A DNA stretch of 64,000 nt from Croceicoccus hydrothermalis (lineage in GTDB: Bacteria; Pseudomonadota; Alphaproteobacteria; Sphingomonadales; Sphingomonadaceae): assembly GCF_022378335.1 (NCBI RefSeq), contig NZ_JAIQCI010000001.1, positions 1 through 64,000 on the forward strand, read 5' to 3'. Below are positions 8,451 to 16,104 of the stretch, in pieces. The number at the start of each line of letters is the position of its first letter. Position 1 is the stretch's first letter. A model generated the notes under the pieces. It did not search any database. It saw only the letters and a list, made by a program, of their open reading frames with translations, and was not told where the DNA came from. A program made the position numbers and the translations under genes.

Positions 8451-10148
8451 GCGCGCCCAGGCTTCAGCATCGACAAGACCGAGAATGCGGCCCGCGCCAC
8501 GCCCCGAGACCGGCGATGCCGGAGCAAGTTGCTGCTCGATCGCCTTGCAATCGACCAGCCTGTATTGGGCCAGCAAACCGCCGAGCAGCATCGTGCGGAC
8601 CTGATCTCTGCGCAATTCGAGGATACGTGAAATCATTCCCACAAAGCTTCCCTTGCTTTGCCGCTCAAGAATGTCGCCGGGGAGATGATCCGCGAAGGCG
8701 GCCCGGGCAACCGCGCGATTTTGGCCGCCCGCGCACCACTGCCAGCTTGGAATCGACAGGCAGGTTTCGATGACGGGTTGCGAGAGCAGAGGTGCGATGA
8801 GCGGTGCATATGCGAGCCGTGTATGTCCTTCAAGGTAATTTTGAATGCGCAGGATTGCAGCCACATGCGCGCGGCTTCCCGGCGCGGCTTGTTCGCAAGC
8901 CGCAAGCCAAGGATGCGCAGGCGGCCGACACGCTCCTGCAACCACCTCATTGGCGAGAAAGTCGGGGGTCCAGTGCCACTCCTCCCCTGCCGACCGCCGA
9001 AACCCCCGCCGTACGGTTTTGGCGAGAACCTCCCACCGTCCAACCTCGCAAACCTGTGCGACATCCGCCGCGGTTCGCCAGCTTCCCGCGATGTCGCACG
9101 TTCGCAGGCGGTCGCGTACCGGTGCAATCGAGGACAAGAAGCAAAAGACATTGTCGCCGCCATTGCCGGTAAAAAAGACATCGGCTCCGATGCGCCTTGC
9201 AGCCTCGTGGCTCAGACGATCGGTTTCCTGAATGAAGCTCCTCGCAAGGGGGCGTGGCAGATGTGCTGCAGCCGACACGTCGAGCCGCACCGCGCTTGCA
9301 TCCGGACGCACCTTGTCGAGCGATGCGCCCAGATGATCGGCGACACAGCGCGCATAGTCAGTTTCGTCGAGGTCCGCGCCCGACGCCTGGTAACTGAGGC
9401 AACGAAACTGGCTACCGGCCGTCGCAAGTCCTGCAGCAACGATGCTCGAATCCAGCCCTCCGGACAGTTCGAGTAGCGGTCGTTCGAATTGCTGCGCCCA
9501 TGCCTGGATCGTCGCGAGAATAGTGTCGCGAAGCTTTTGCGATGCGTCGTCAAACGCGTCGATTTTTGCCGCAATATACCGCGCAGGTGTCCATATCGTC
9601 CTGACGCTCAAGCCCTCGGCGCCTATCGTGGCCATCGTCCCGGGCAACAATTCGCGAACGGCACTCAGACACGTGTGCTCGGGGCGCGATTCTCGATAGA
9701 GCAACAGACTGCCGAGAGCGTGCCAATCGATTGCGAAGCTCCACCCAGTGATCTGTGAAAGCAGTCTAGCATCGGGCGCAAAGCCCCAGCCATCTTCAAG
9801 CGGCGTGAAATAGCAGGGATTAGGACCGGATACGCCGCGAAGGACGGAGCAACCCTCCGGAGCCTGCGCGAAGCCAATATAGCCTCCCCAGACATTGGCA
9901 GGAAGTTCATCCACGGCTGCGATCCGGGCGGCGGCGGTCCTGCCGTCTTCAAAGGAGCGGGTAAAGATTTCACCGAGGATGACGCCAGACATTTCCGCAA
10001 GGAAGGTCACCTGGACATCTGGGTCTGCAATTACCGTAAGCCAGGGCAACTGATACACGCATGTCATTCCCACTTCCGCACCGGCGGCGATCGCCCTGTC
10101 GATCGCCGAAGGCGGGGCGCCGATCAATGCGACGTAGCGGCGGGACAT
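8436..10148 (-). CDS. lasso-peptide macrolactam synthetase (C protein, asparagine-synthetase-like)
   Basis: This 570-residue protein activates the ring Asp side chain with ATP and closes it onto the new N-terminal Gly of the core. The asparagine-synthetase domain carries the ATP-pyrophosphatase loop SGGLDSS at residues 229-235. The N-terminal half resembles the class II glutaminase domain, but the chain does not begin with a catalytic Cys at position 2, as expected for a C protein that uses an internal amine. Its start overlaps the B gene by 25 bases. The end overlaps the isopeptidase gene convergently by 15 bases, so strong transcription of one strand may disturb the other. Confidence 0.88.
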   Translation of the reverse strand: MSRRYVALIGAPPSAIDRAIAAGAEVGMTCVYQLPWLTVIADPDVQVTFLAEMSGVILGEIFTRSFEDGRTAAARIAAVDELPANVWGGYIGFAQAPEGCSVLRGVSGPNPCYFTPLEDGWGFAPDARLLSQITGWSFAIDWHALGSLLLYRESRPEHTCLSAVRELLPGTMATIGAEGLSVRTIWTPARYIAAKIDAFDDASQKLRDTILATIQAWAQQFERPLLELSGGLDSSIVAAGLATAGSQFRCLSYQASGADLDETDYARCVADHLGASLDKVRPDASAVRLDVSAAAHLPRPLARSFIQETDRLSHEAARRIGADVFFTGNGGDNVFCFLSSIAPVRDRLRTCDIAGSWRTAADVAQVCEVGRWEVLAKTVRRGFRRSAGEEWHWTPDFLANEVVAGACRPPAHPWLAACEQAAPGSRAHVAAILRIQNYLEGHTRLAYAPLIAPLLSQPVIETCLSIPSWQWCAGGQNRAVARAAFADHLPGDILERQSKGSFVGMISRILELRRDQVRTMLLGGLLAQYRLVDCKAIEQQLAPASPVSGRGAGRILGLVDAEAWARSWSS

Positions 10149-10810
10149 TGTGCAAGGATCGGGGTGTATCGGACGACATGATCGAGCACGTCATTGAGAA
10201 GCGTCGCACCCGTCTGGACCCAGCAATGTGCGCCGAACGGCTGCGCAGTGACCCCGAAAACGAGTGTCGTCGCGTGACCATACCGAGCGAGAAAGGTCTT
10301 CAATGCCAGAGAGTCGGGCAGGCACGATATCTGATGCTTGGGAAACCAGTTACGAACGCGCCCAAATTCAAGCGCCAAATCATTGACGGACAATCGCCGC
10401 AGCGCCCGATCTCCAATGTCATCGCCAAATGATAATGTCGCTTCGGCAACGAGTTGCTGTAACGGCCGGGTTCGGACGCGGCGACGCATACGCATCAACA
10501 GCGAGGCCGCTTCACAGTTCCGCGACCATCGCGATCCGCCCGTCGGGTTCAGCTGGGTGGCAACCTTGGTGGGAGCTGCGAATGTGCAAGGCAGCACAGA
10601 AGGCATTTGATCCAGTTGTGCAGACACCACCAGATTATGGCGAACAAGGACATCGGGCATCGCAAGCGCGGGGTCACGCTGCTCTGACCATCGGCAGAAC
10701 GCCTTGTTCACGCCGCGGGGGAGCGCAAAATAGCGATCACGCGACAGGTCCAGAAAGATGGCCTGGCCCTCGACCCAACAGAAGCTGACATGATCAGCGA
10801 GACGCCACAT
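10124..10810 (-). CDS. lasso-peptide leader peptidase with fused RRE (B protein)
   Basis: The 228-residue protein has a PqqD-like RiPP recognition element in about residues 1-85 and a transglutaminase-like cysteine protease in the C-terminal half. The probable catalytic triad is Cys163 (ISCLPDSLAL), His195 (FGAHCWV) and Asp207 (LLNDVL). It binds the precursor leader and cuts before the core Gly. Proteobacterial lasso clusters carry these two parts fused, whereas actinobacterial ones split them. It follows the precursor gene, with a strong hairpin between them. The start ATG has AAGG about 8 bases upstream. Confidence 0.85.
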   Translation of the reverse strand: MWRLADHVSFCWVEGQAIFLDLSRDRYFALPRGVNKAFCRWSEQRDPALAMPDVLVRHNLVVSAQLDQMPSVLPCTFAAPTKVATQLNPTGGSRWSRNCEAASLLMRMRRRVRTRPLQQLVAEATLSFGDDIGDRALRRLSVNDLALEFGRVRNWFPKHQISCLPDSLALKTFLARYGHATTLVFGVTAQPFGAHCWVQTGATLLNDVLDHVVRYTPILAQCPAATSH

Positions 10811-10829
10811 GAAATAGCCTTACGCAAAG

Positions 10830-10855
10830 GCTGGCGCGCCATAGGGCGCGCCAGC
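10830..10855 (-). terminator. perfect 11-bp hairpin between precursor and B gene
   Basis: GCTGGCGCGCC and GGCGCGCCAGC flank a 4-base loop with no mismatch. It begins 13 bases after the precursor stop codon. On the minus strand the stem is followed by CTTTGCG rather than a T-run, so it is more likely a partial terminator or an mRNA 3'-end stabiliser. That would give more precursor than enzyme mRNA, as is usual for lasso clusters. Confidence 0.65.
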
Positions 10856-10868
10856 GATATCGGGTTCG

Positions 10869-10997
10869 TCAATCTTCGCCGATGCCGGCGACGCGCTGCA
10901 GGCCGCCAATATCGAACGGATCGAGACCATCACCCTGCGTCTCGACGCTTGCGACGCCGAGATCGACCAGTTCGTCGTGAAGTTCATGCGTGTCCAT
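10869..10997 (-). CDS. lasso-peptide precursor (A protein), 42 residues
   Basis: This small gene encodes a leader ending DLGVASVETQ and a core. The penultimate leader residue is Thr, the hallmark of lasso precursors, so cleavage is expected after ETQ. The core would start with the ring GDGLDPFD, an 8-residue macrolactam from Gly1 to Asp8. Asp5 would give too small a ring. The 13-residue loop and tail is IGGLQRVAGIGED. AAAGGAG sits 6 bases before the ATG at 10997, and the ATG at 11003 is too close to that site. The gene is directly upstream of B and C on the same strand. I do not recognise this core sequence among lasso peptides I know. Confidence 0.9.
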   Translation of the reverse strand: MDTHELHDELVDLGVASVETQGDGLDPFDIGGLQRVAGIGED

Positions 10998-11069
10998 GAT
11001 CATCTCCTTTGTTCCACCGCGATCAGTCGCGGCAGTCCAAGTGTCCGGACCTCGCCTCCAAATCCCAAG

Positions 11070-11075
11070 TTTATA
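11070..11075 (-). promoter_or_regulatory. possible -10 element of the precursor operon
   Basis: Read on the minus strand, TATAAA lies about 73 bases before the precursor start, in the 113-bp gap after the gntR gene. No convincing -35 is seen at 16-18 bases, as expected for a promoter that needs an activator. The neighbouring GntR-type regulator is the obvious candidate to act here. Confidence 0.35.
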
Positions 11076-11110
11076 TGGCGCGTATTTGAAGGAAGTTCAG
11101 GGGCAATATC

Positions 11111-11692
11111 TCAGCCATTCGCGCGATAGCGCAGGCGCAGAAGGTCGGGCACCGCAGCAATTCGCCGCCGATGATAGCGCCCGAGCAGCACCCGGCGGTT
11201 TTCGGCCTGCGCCAAGGCGGCGAGTTCTTCATCGCAATCACCGAACCAGATTTCTTCACCGATCCGCACCGCATGCAACCGGTCGTTGAGCGCAGTAACA
11301 GCAGCGAGTTGTTCGCAATTCCCTGACAGCCGCGCCATTCCAGCAAAGAGCGCTTCGGCGCGCTCGGCGACCGTACTCGTCGGAGTCTCCTCACTTTGCG
11401 GCACCGGCAGATCGACAAGACGCGGGGCGGCGAGCAGCAGTTGCAGGTTCCAGGCATAAAGATCGCGAAGGTCAGGTTCAGTAAGCAAGGGCACCTGGAA
11501 GCCCTCGCCCGCTGCATCAACCATGCGCTCGCCGGTGAGCCGGTAGAGCGCATCGCGTACCGGGGTGATGCTGGCAGCGAGCTCGTCGGCAAGCGCGGCG
11601 GGATCGAGACGGGCGCCGGGTGATCTGCGGCCTTCCCGCAGCATCTGCTTCAGGCCTCCATAGACCCGATCGAACACCGGCGCCGCATTCAT
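11111..11692 (-). CDS. GntR-type transcriptional regulator of the lasso locus
   Basis: The 193-residue protein has an N-terminal winged helix at about residues 3-70 (VYGGLKQMLREGRRSPGARL, then ALADELAASITPVRDALYRL), the classical GntR helix-turn-helix pattern. A helical C-terminal part of about 110 residues follows. Regulators of this type are commonly found upstream of sphingomonad lasso precursor genes. It begins 10 bases after the phyH stop and ends 113 bp before the precursor, so it could be co-transcribed with the quorum-sensing genes and control the lasso operon. The ligand is unknown. Confidence 0.72.
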   Translation of the reverse strand: MNAAPVFDRVYGGLKQMLREGRRSPGARLDPAALADELAASITPVRDALYRLTGERMVDAAGEGFQVPLLTEPDLRDLYAWNLQLLLAAPRLVDLPVPQSEETPTSTVAERAEALFAGMARLSGNCEQLAAVTALNDRLHAVRIGEEIWFGDCDEELAALAQAENRRVLLGRYHRRRIAAVPDLLRLRYRANG

Positions 11693-11702
11693 CACAAAGC
11701 GC

Positions 11703-12596
11703 TCAGCCCCCGCCGTTTGCGCGACCGAGGCTGCGGCGGAACGCGCCGACCATTTCCGCCTGGTCGGGCCGTAACGCGTCGACCGCGCCGATCCTGTCGG
11801 GAAGGCCCTCGCCCAGCAGAACCGAAGGGCACAGGCCTTCCCAATTGCCGAGATTGGGGCGATGCTGGCGATAACCCACCAGCGCAGCGAGCTCGGGCGG
11901 GAAGCGCCGTGCGACGTCAGGTGGATAGGCGAGCCACTGATTTTCATAGGGCTTGAGCCACCCGAGGGCATAAGAGACGATCATCCCCCGGCGGATCGCT
12001 TCGCTGCTATTGCCGCCGGCACCGTGCAAGGTCGATCCCAGAAAGATCAGGGCCGAGCCTGGCACCATCTCGACAGTGACGCTCATATCCGGTTCGCTGG
12101 GATCAAGTGCGCGTGCGCCATGACTGCCCGGATAGACGAGCGTCGCGCCATTCTCCTGCGTATAGGGCGTGAATGGCCACATTACATTGAGCAGATATTC
12201 CGTCTCGCCCTTCACCCCTTCCCACATATCCTGGTCACGATGCGGCATTTGCTGCGGGGCGCCGGGGTGAATTTCTATGGCCTGGGTAAGGTTGAGCTGG
12301 ATCGTATCGCACCACGCACCAAGCGCACGTTCGACAAGCTCGATGATGAGCGGATGCTGGACGAACGCGGCGGCGTGCTCCGAGCGTGTCAGCAACCGGC
12401 CAAAGCGTTTGGTATGCTCGCCGTAAAAGTCCCCGCGACAGAAATCGGTCTCCTCGAATTGCGGCGCGAGATCGGCGTCGAGCGCCGCCACCTGCGCGGG
12501 CGGGACGAGATCGGGCACGGCGCAATAGCCGTGCAATAGGAGCTGCACCTCCCAGTGATCGGCGGGGGAGAGCGGGAGTTGCATCTGCGTTGCCAT
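11703..12596 (-). CDS. phyH: PhyH-like Fe(II)/2-oxoglutarate dioxygenase
   Basis: The 297-residue protein belongs to the phytanoyl-CoA dioxygenase family. The iron ligands are His119 and Asp121 (PHRDQD) and the distal His191 (STLHGAGGN), with Arg202 or Arg203 (IRRGM) placed to bind 2-oxoglutarate. The family hydroxylates aliphatic carbons. I recall phyH genes next to luxI in Sphingomonadaceae, so it may alter the quorum signal or a product of the locus. Its position before the lasso genes also allows a role in modifying the peptide. The ATG at 12596 is chosen because GTGAGG lies just before it. A GTG at 12605 is also in frame. The luxI stop is 11 bases upstream. Confidence 0.75.
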   Translation of the reverse strand: MATQMQLPLSPADHWEVQLLLHGYCAVPDLVPPAQVAALDADLAPQFEETDFCRGDFYGEHTKRFGRLLTRSEHAAAFVQHPLIIELVERALGAWCDTIQLNLTQAIEIHPGAPQQMPHRDQDMWEGVKGETEYLLNVMWPFTPYTQENGATLVYPGSHGARALDPSEPDMSVTVEMVPGSALIFLGSTLHGAGGNSSEAIRRGMIVSYALGWLKPYENQWLAYPPDVARRFPPELAALVGYRQHRPNLGNWEGLCPSVLLGEGLPDRIGAVDALRPDQAEMVGAFRRSLGRANGGG

Positions 12597-12607
12597 AGTC
12601 CTCACCC

Positions 12608-13228
12608 TCAGGCTGCGTGGCGGATAGTGTGCGGCGTGGCAACCGGCTCCGCAACAAGCCCGGCACTGGCGAGCAGCATCGGCGTTTCATGAGTGATCGC
12701 GATCCGCAGCGCCCCGAGAAGGCTCGCGCCTTTCTCGCGCGGCAATCCGAGCGGTTCGCAGTCCCAGCCAAAGGCAAGTATCTGCTGCAGCCATGCGATC
12801 TCGGCGACGCCGGTATAGGCCTCGACGCCACTTGCCAGCGCATGATTGGTCAGTGCGCAGACCAGTGTGTCGCGGACCCGGCGGCGCTGGCGGGCATTCT
12901 GGCGTGGGTCCAGGGCAAAACGGGTGATCTCCCGGGTCGTCGGCCCTTTTGGCACCGCGTCCTCGCAAAGATCGGGAAAAAGCGTATCGAGGATATGCGG
13001 GCGCTCGGTTTCAAGCAGCCGTGCCGACCCGAGATGCTTGCCGCACTCATCGGAGAGGATGAGATATATAGCGCGCGGATCATCGAACTGATCGATTTCG
13101 TAGCGCCCGGCGAGCACCGGGACGTCCCAGCCGAGCATGTCGACGAAGATACGCTTGCGCGCCTCGAACATTGCAGCGAGAAGGCCGTCGGGCACACCCT
13201 GCGTGCCATTAAGGGTCGTCAAATACAT
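12608..13228 (-). CDS. luxI: acyl-homoserine-lactone synthase
   Basis: The 206-residue LuxI-family enzyme makes an N-acyl-homoserine lactone from S-adenosylmethionine and an acyl carrier. The conserved residues of the family are in place: Arg24 and Phe28 (FEARKRIF), Trp34, Glu44, Asp46 and Asp49 (YEIDQFDD), Arg70, Phe84, Glu100 and Arg103 (REITRF). The acyl chain cannot be read from the sequence. A perfect lux-box palindrome lies 56 bases before the start, so autoinduction is likely. The phyH gene follows closely on the same strand. Confidence 0.93.
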   Translation of the reverse strand: MYLTTLNGTQGVPDGLLAAMFEARKRIFVDMLGWDVPVLAGRYEIDQFDDPRAIYLILSDECGKHLGSARLLETERPHILDTLFPDLCEDAVPKGPTTREITRFALDPRQNARQRRRVRDTLVCALTNHALASGVEAYTGVAEIAWLQQILAFGWDCEPLGLPREKGASLLGALRIAITHETPMLLASAGLVAEPVATPHTIRHAA

Positions 13229-13283
13229 GATGGTCGCTCCCGTCTGATGGACGGGTGACCCTCACCCCGGCGGTGATTTTCGC

Positions 13284-13305
13284 CTATCCCCAGTTCTGGG
13301 GATAG
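13284..13305. promoter_or_regulatory. lux box upstream of luxI
   Basis: CTATCCCCAG, two bases, then CTGGGGATAG form a perfect 22-bp palindrome, the size and CCCCAG/CTGGGG type expected for binding of a LuxR dimer. It is centred about 66 bases before the luxI start. It also lies just after the luxR stop, but no T-run follows on either strand, so a terminator role is less likely. Confidence 0.75.
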
Positions 13306-13311
13306 TGCGTT

Positions 13312-14067
13312 CTAGCGTCGGAAGATGTCGCTGAAAGAAATCAGTCCGTCGAACAAGGCGCGCACTGCCAGCACAGAACGCTTAGGCACGTCGTAGCGTT
13401 CACGCGCCTGTTTGAGATGCTGAGTGACCGTTTCCTGGCTCAGGCCCAGAATCCGTGCAATCTCCCAGTCGGTCTTGCCGCGCGCCATCCACAGGACGCA
13501 GTCGCGTTGGCGTTCAGTAAGTGTCGGCGTGTGGACATCGAAATTTCTCGAGCCGTTGATCCGGCGCGCCGCTTCAAACGCGAAGGCGCCGGCCAATTGC
13601 GCCAGCGGCAAATTGTCGACCGGCATGGATCGCCCGGGTGCCACTGCGAATGAGCAGGATCCGGTTGCTTCTCCCGGGACATGGGCAGGGACCGTGAAAC
13701 CGTCGCCAATCCCGCTTGTGCGCGCATGTTCGAGTACAGTGAGGTCGGTTTTGGTGAGGCGGATGAGATCGGGCACCCGCTGCCAGGTGAAACCGATACT
13801 CGTTGCCTGGCTGGCGCGATGCACGGGATCGCTCACTCCCAGACGCCGCGCGTCGAACCAGGCGACCCAGTCGTCCGGATAGTTATGGAGCCGCATCCCC
13901 GCTTGTTCCGCTGACGCAAAGTCGACATGATGCGTCAGCGCGAAGTAATCGAAATCCATGCTGGTTGAAATACAGGCCAGCGCTTGCACGAGATCGGCGT
14001 TCGTCGACGCCTGTTTTGCCAGGCCGAAAAACTCCCTGGCTATTCCCAATCCGCTCATCGTCCGCAT
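13312..14067 (-). CDS. luxR: LuxR-family quorum-sensing regulator
   Basis: The 251-residue protein has an autoinducer-binding domain at about residues 20-165 (FDYFALTH, NYPDDWVAWF, SDPVHRASQ, FTW) and a C-terminal GerE-type helix-turn-helix at about 180-240 (LTERQRDCVLWMARGKTDWEIA and VTQHLKQARE). It should bind the lactone made by the LuxI protein encoded next and act at the palindrome between the two genes. ATG codons at 14067 and 14058 are both possible, and neither has a strong ribosome-binding site. Confidence 0.88.
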   Translation of the reverse strand: MRTMSGLGIAREFFGLAKQASTNADLVQALACISTSMDFDYFALTHHVDFASAEQAGMRLHNYPDDWVAWFDARRLGVSDPVHRASQATSIGFTWQRVPDLIRLTKTDLTVLEHARTSGIGDGFTVPAHVPGEATGSCSFAVAPGRSMPVDNLPLAQLAGAFAFEAARRINGSRNFDVHTPTLTERQRDCVLWMARGKTDWEIARILGLSQETVTQHLKQARERYDVPKRSVLAVRALFDGLISFSDIFRR

Positions 14068-14392
14068 CGATCGAGGGGGCGTTTCCCAATTCGCCGGATC
14101 CCGCAAATCGCCTTTTATGGGCCGGGCGGCCTCGGTCTCATGTCGCGCCCCCGAACCTGCTGTACCGCCTCCTTCCGGGCATCCCGTTTCAACCGCTCTC
14201 CAATCGACGGGAAAGCGCCGCGCTCCCATGCAGCTTGTGCTTGTGGCATCCTATTGGAGATGCCGAACAACTATTTGGCTTCAGCCCATTCCAAAATGCA
14301 AATTTTTGAGAATTACTCGCGGCAATTTTTCAACTCCCATGATTGCTGCTCCGTGTTCGGATCCGTGGAACATCGCCAGTAGGGGCCGCTCT
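14068..14392. other. luxR upstream region, no gene
   Basis: This gap is AT-richer than its neighbours, especially 14270-14345, where GCAAATTTTTGAG and GGCAATTTTTCAAC form an imperfect direct repeat. It probably holds the luxR promoter. I see no coding sequence, RNA gene or lux-type palindrome. Confidence 0.4.
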
Positions 14393-15367
14393 TCATGCCG
14401 AAGTTCGGACCGCGCGCATGAGCACATCGTTCCAGTCGTCCCCGGCTCGCTCTGGCCGCCGGGTAATAATCCGCCGACCTTCGCAGGCATACGCCTCGCG
14501 AGCTCGCACTTCGGCAAGGCGCCCGCCCGCATCATTGTCGACAAAGAGATACAGCTGCCGCACCGATTCCGGGATTGTGGCCAGGCCGAAGCGTTCATTG
14601 CCAAGCGTTGCCCAGCAGGGAATGTTAAACAGCTGCATCGCTGAGAGAGTCGTTTCGTTTCCTTCTGCGAGGCCGAGGCGTCCTCCATCCGGACTTGCGA
14701 AACGAACTGCACCAGAACCGGGGCTGCCCAGCGCGCGTTTGGGCTGGGCAAATGATGCCAGGCGGTGCTTGCCAATATCGATGAAGGACCGGTGCAGCGC
14801 CATTATACCGGCATCATTGCGGACAGCCGCCACCATCGCGGGCAGAAAGCGGACAGCATCCTTTGGCCCCAATGGCATGCGTGGATGGAAGCGCAGCTCT
14901 GGCGACGATATGCTGATACCTCTGGACGCGAGATAGTCCTCCGCGGGGCTCCCGGCCAGGGAAGATGCCTCGAGCCAAAGCCTGAGAGCATTGCGATTGG
15001 CGACCTCCCGTCGTGGCTCGGCCACGATCGGATCACCTGTGCCATCGAACAGATCCGCAATCCGTATCCCAACCGCGGCCATGGCTTCGATAACCGCCTC
15101 GTTCGTGCAGCCGGCAAAGCAATGGACAAGGATGGCCCGTTTGCCGAGCGTGATGCTGAGCGAAGGAGTACGATCGGCATGCGCCGGGCAGCAGCACATG
15201 CCACGCGACCGAGACCATCTGCCACCCAGTTGTTCGACGATGTTGCGGGCGCTGGTTTCCAGTCGTGCGCCTTGGACTTTGGGTGACCGGTCTTGTTGCA
15301 CGGGGGCATCTCCATCGTAACATGCCTTCACCCGCGCAGCCTCCGCTCTGCGTCGCTTGGGATTCAA
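14393..15367 (-). CDS. CHC2 zinc-finger / Toprim primase-like protein of a mobile element
   Basis: The 324-residue protein has a CHC2-type zinc finger (Cys60, His63, Cys83, Cys87 in CPAH and HCFAGC) and a C-terminal Toprim domain (LAEGNETTLSA with its Glu, then LYLFVDNDAGG). Such DnaG-like proteins are found in integrated elements and plasmids, where they may prime element replication. I see no helicase domain. The start appears to be TTG behind TAGGAAAA. The gene is divergent from the lytic transglycosylase gene with a 63-bp gap. Confidence 0.75.
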   Translation of the reverse strand: MNPKRRRAEAARVKACYDGDAPVQQDRSPKVQGARLETSARNIVEQLGGRWSRSRGMCCCPAHADRTPSLSITLGKRAILVHCFAGCTNEAVIEAMAAVGIRIADLFDGTGDPIVAEPRREVANRNALRLWLEASSLAGSPAEDYLASRGISISSPELRFHPRMPLGPKDAVRFLPAMVAAVRNDAGIMALHRSFIDIGKHRLASFAQPKRALGSPGSGAVRFASPDGGRLGLAEGNETTLSAMQLFNIPCWATLGNERFGLATIPESVRQLYLFVDNDAGGRLAEVRAREAYACEGRRIITRRPERAGDDWNDVLMRAVRTSA

Positions 15368-15430
15368 TTTTCCTACAATGATCGTTCTATATATGTTCCA
15401 TATCGATTCGGCTATTGAGGAAATCGGTCA

Positions 15431-16090
15431 ATGACACGGAAATGGGCAGTGGCCGCTGCAGCAGCGACCGGAATTGGGCTCACCGTGACTGCTCACGCGC
15501 AGGAACAGCAGTCCTCTGACGGGCTTGCCGCGATGGAACGCACAACCGCCGGGTTCCGCGTCACGGAAGGGTCAGCCGGCTTTCTGCTTGTCGAGCATGA
15601 CATTTGGCCCACGCAGCCAGCGACCGCAGCAGAGATGCCGGTTGCCGACACAGTACCAACCGATTTGCTCTATAGACAACGACACCGCCAAGGCAGCACG
15701 CCGTCCGGCTTCCGCCGCGCAAGCTACCTCCCCCATGTTCACGCTGCAGAGGCCCGATACGCACTGCCACGCGGTCTTCTCGATGCGCTTGTTTGGACAG
15801 AGTCCCGCTACAATCCATTGGCCGTCAGCAAAGCGGGCGCTGCCGGGCTAGGACAATTGATGCCCGGGACGGCGCGCGACCTTGGTGTATCCAACCGCTT
15901 CGATCCAGTTGCCAACGTCTTCGGCGCGGCTAAATACCTTCGACAGATGCTCGACAAGTTTGGCGTAGTTCCGCTAGCGCTCGCCGCTTACAATGCAGGT
16001 CCGGGCGCCGTTGATCGCGCGGGTGGCATTCCGCGCAATGGCGAGACGCCAGCCTATGTGCGCGAAGTGCTGCGCCAATGGCGCTTTTGA
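15431..16090 (+). CDS. lytic transglycosylase, SLT domain
   Basis: The 219-residue protein has a signal peptide (residues 1-24, ending AHAQ) and a C-terminal SLT domain. The catalytic Glu124 lies in [10 protein letters not shown], followed by [13 protein letters not shown] and [12 protein letters not shown]. It cleaves peptidoglycan glycan strands in the periplasm. In an island it may open the wall for DNA transfer, as VirB1-type enzymes do, but no conjugation genes are in view, so this role is only a possibility. Confidence 0.85.
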   Translation: MTRKWAVAAAAATGIGLTVTAHAQEQQSSDGLAAMERTTAGFRVTEGSAGFLLVEHDIWPTQPATAAEMPVADTVPTDLLYRQRHRQGSTPSGFRRASYLPHVHAAEARYALPRGLLDALVWTESRYNPLAVSKAGAAGLGQLMPGTARDLGVSNRFDPVANVFGAAKYLRQMLDKFGVVPLALAAYNAGPGAVDRAGGIPRNGETPAYVREVLRQWRF

Positions 16091-16104
16091 ACAAGGGGGT
16101 AGTA

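Noticed and set aside
8436-11010. A lasso exporter (D protein) or a second precursor
   Set aside because: No ABC-transporter gene occurs near the cluster. The 113-bp gap upstream of the precursor and the gap downstream contain no other small gene with a Thr(-2)-Gly core pattern.
13284-13305. Palindrome read as a terminator of luxR
   Set aside because: It lies just after the luxR stop, but no T-run follows on the minus strand, while its length, symmetry and distance to luxI fit a lux box.
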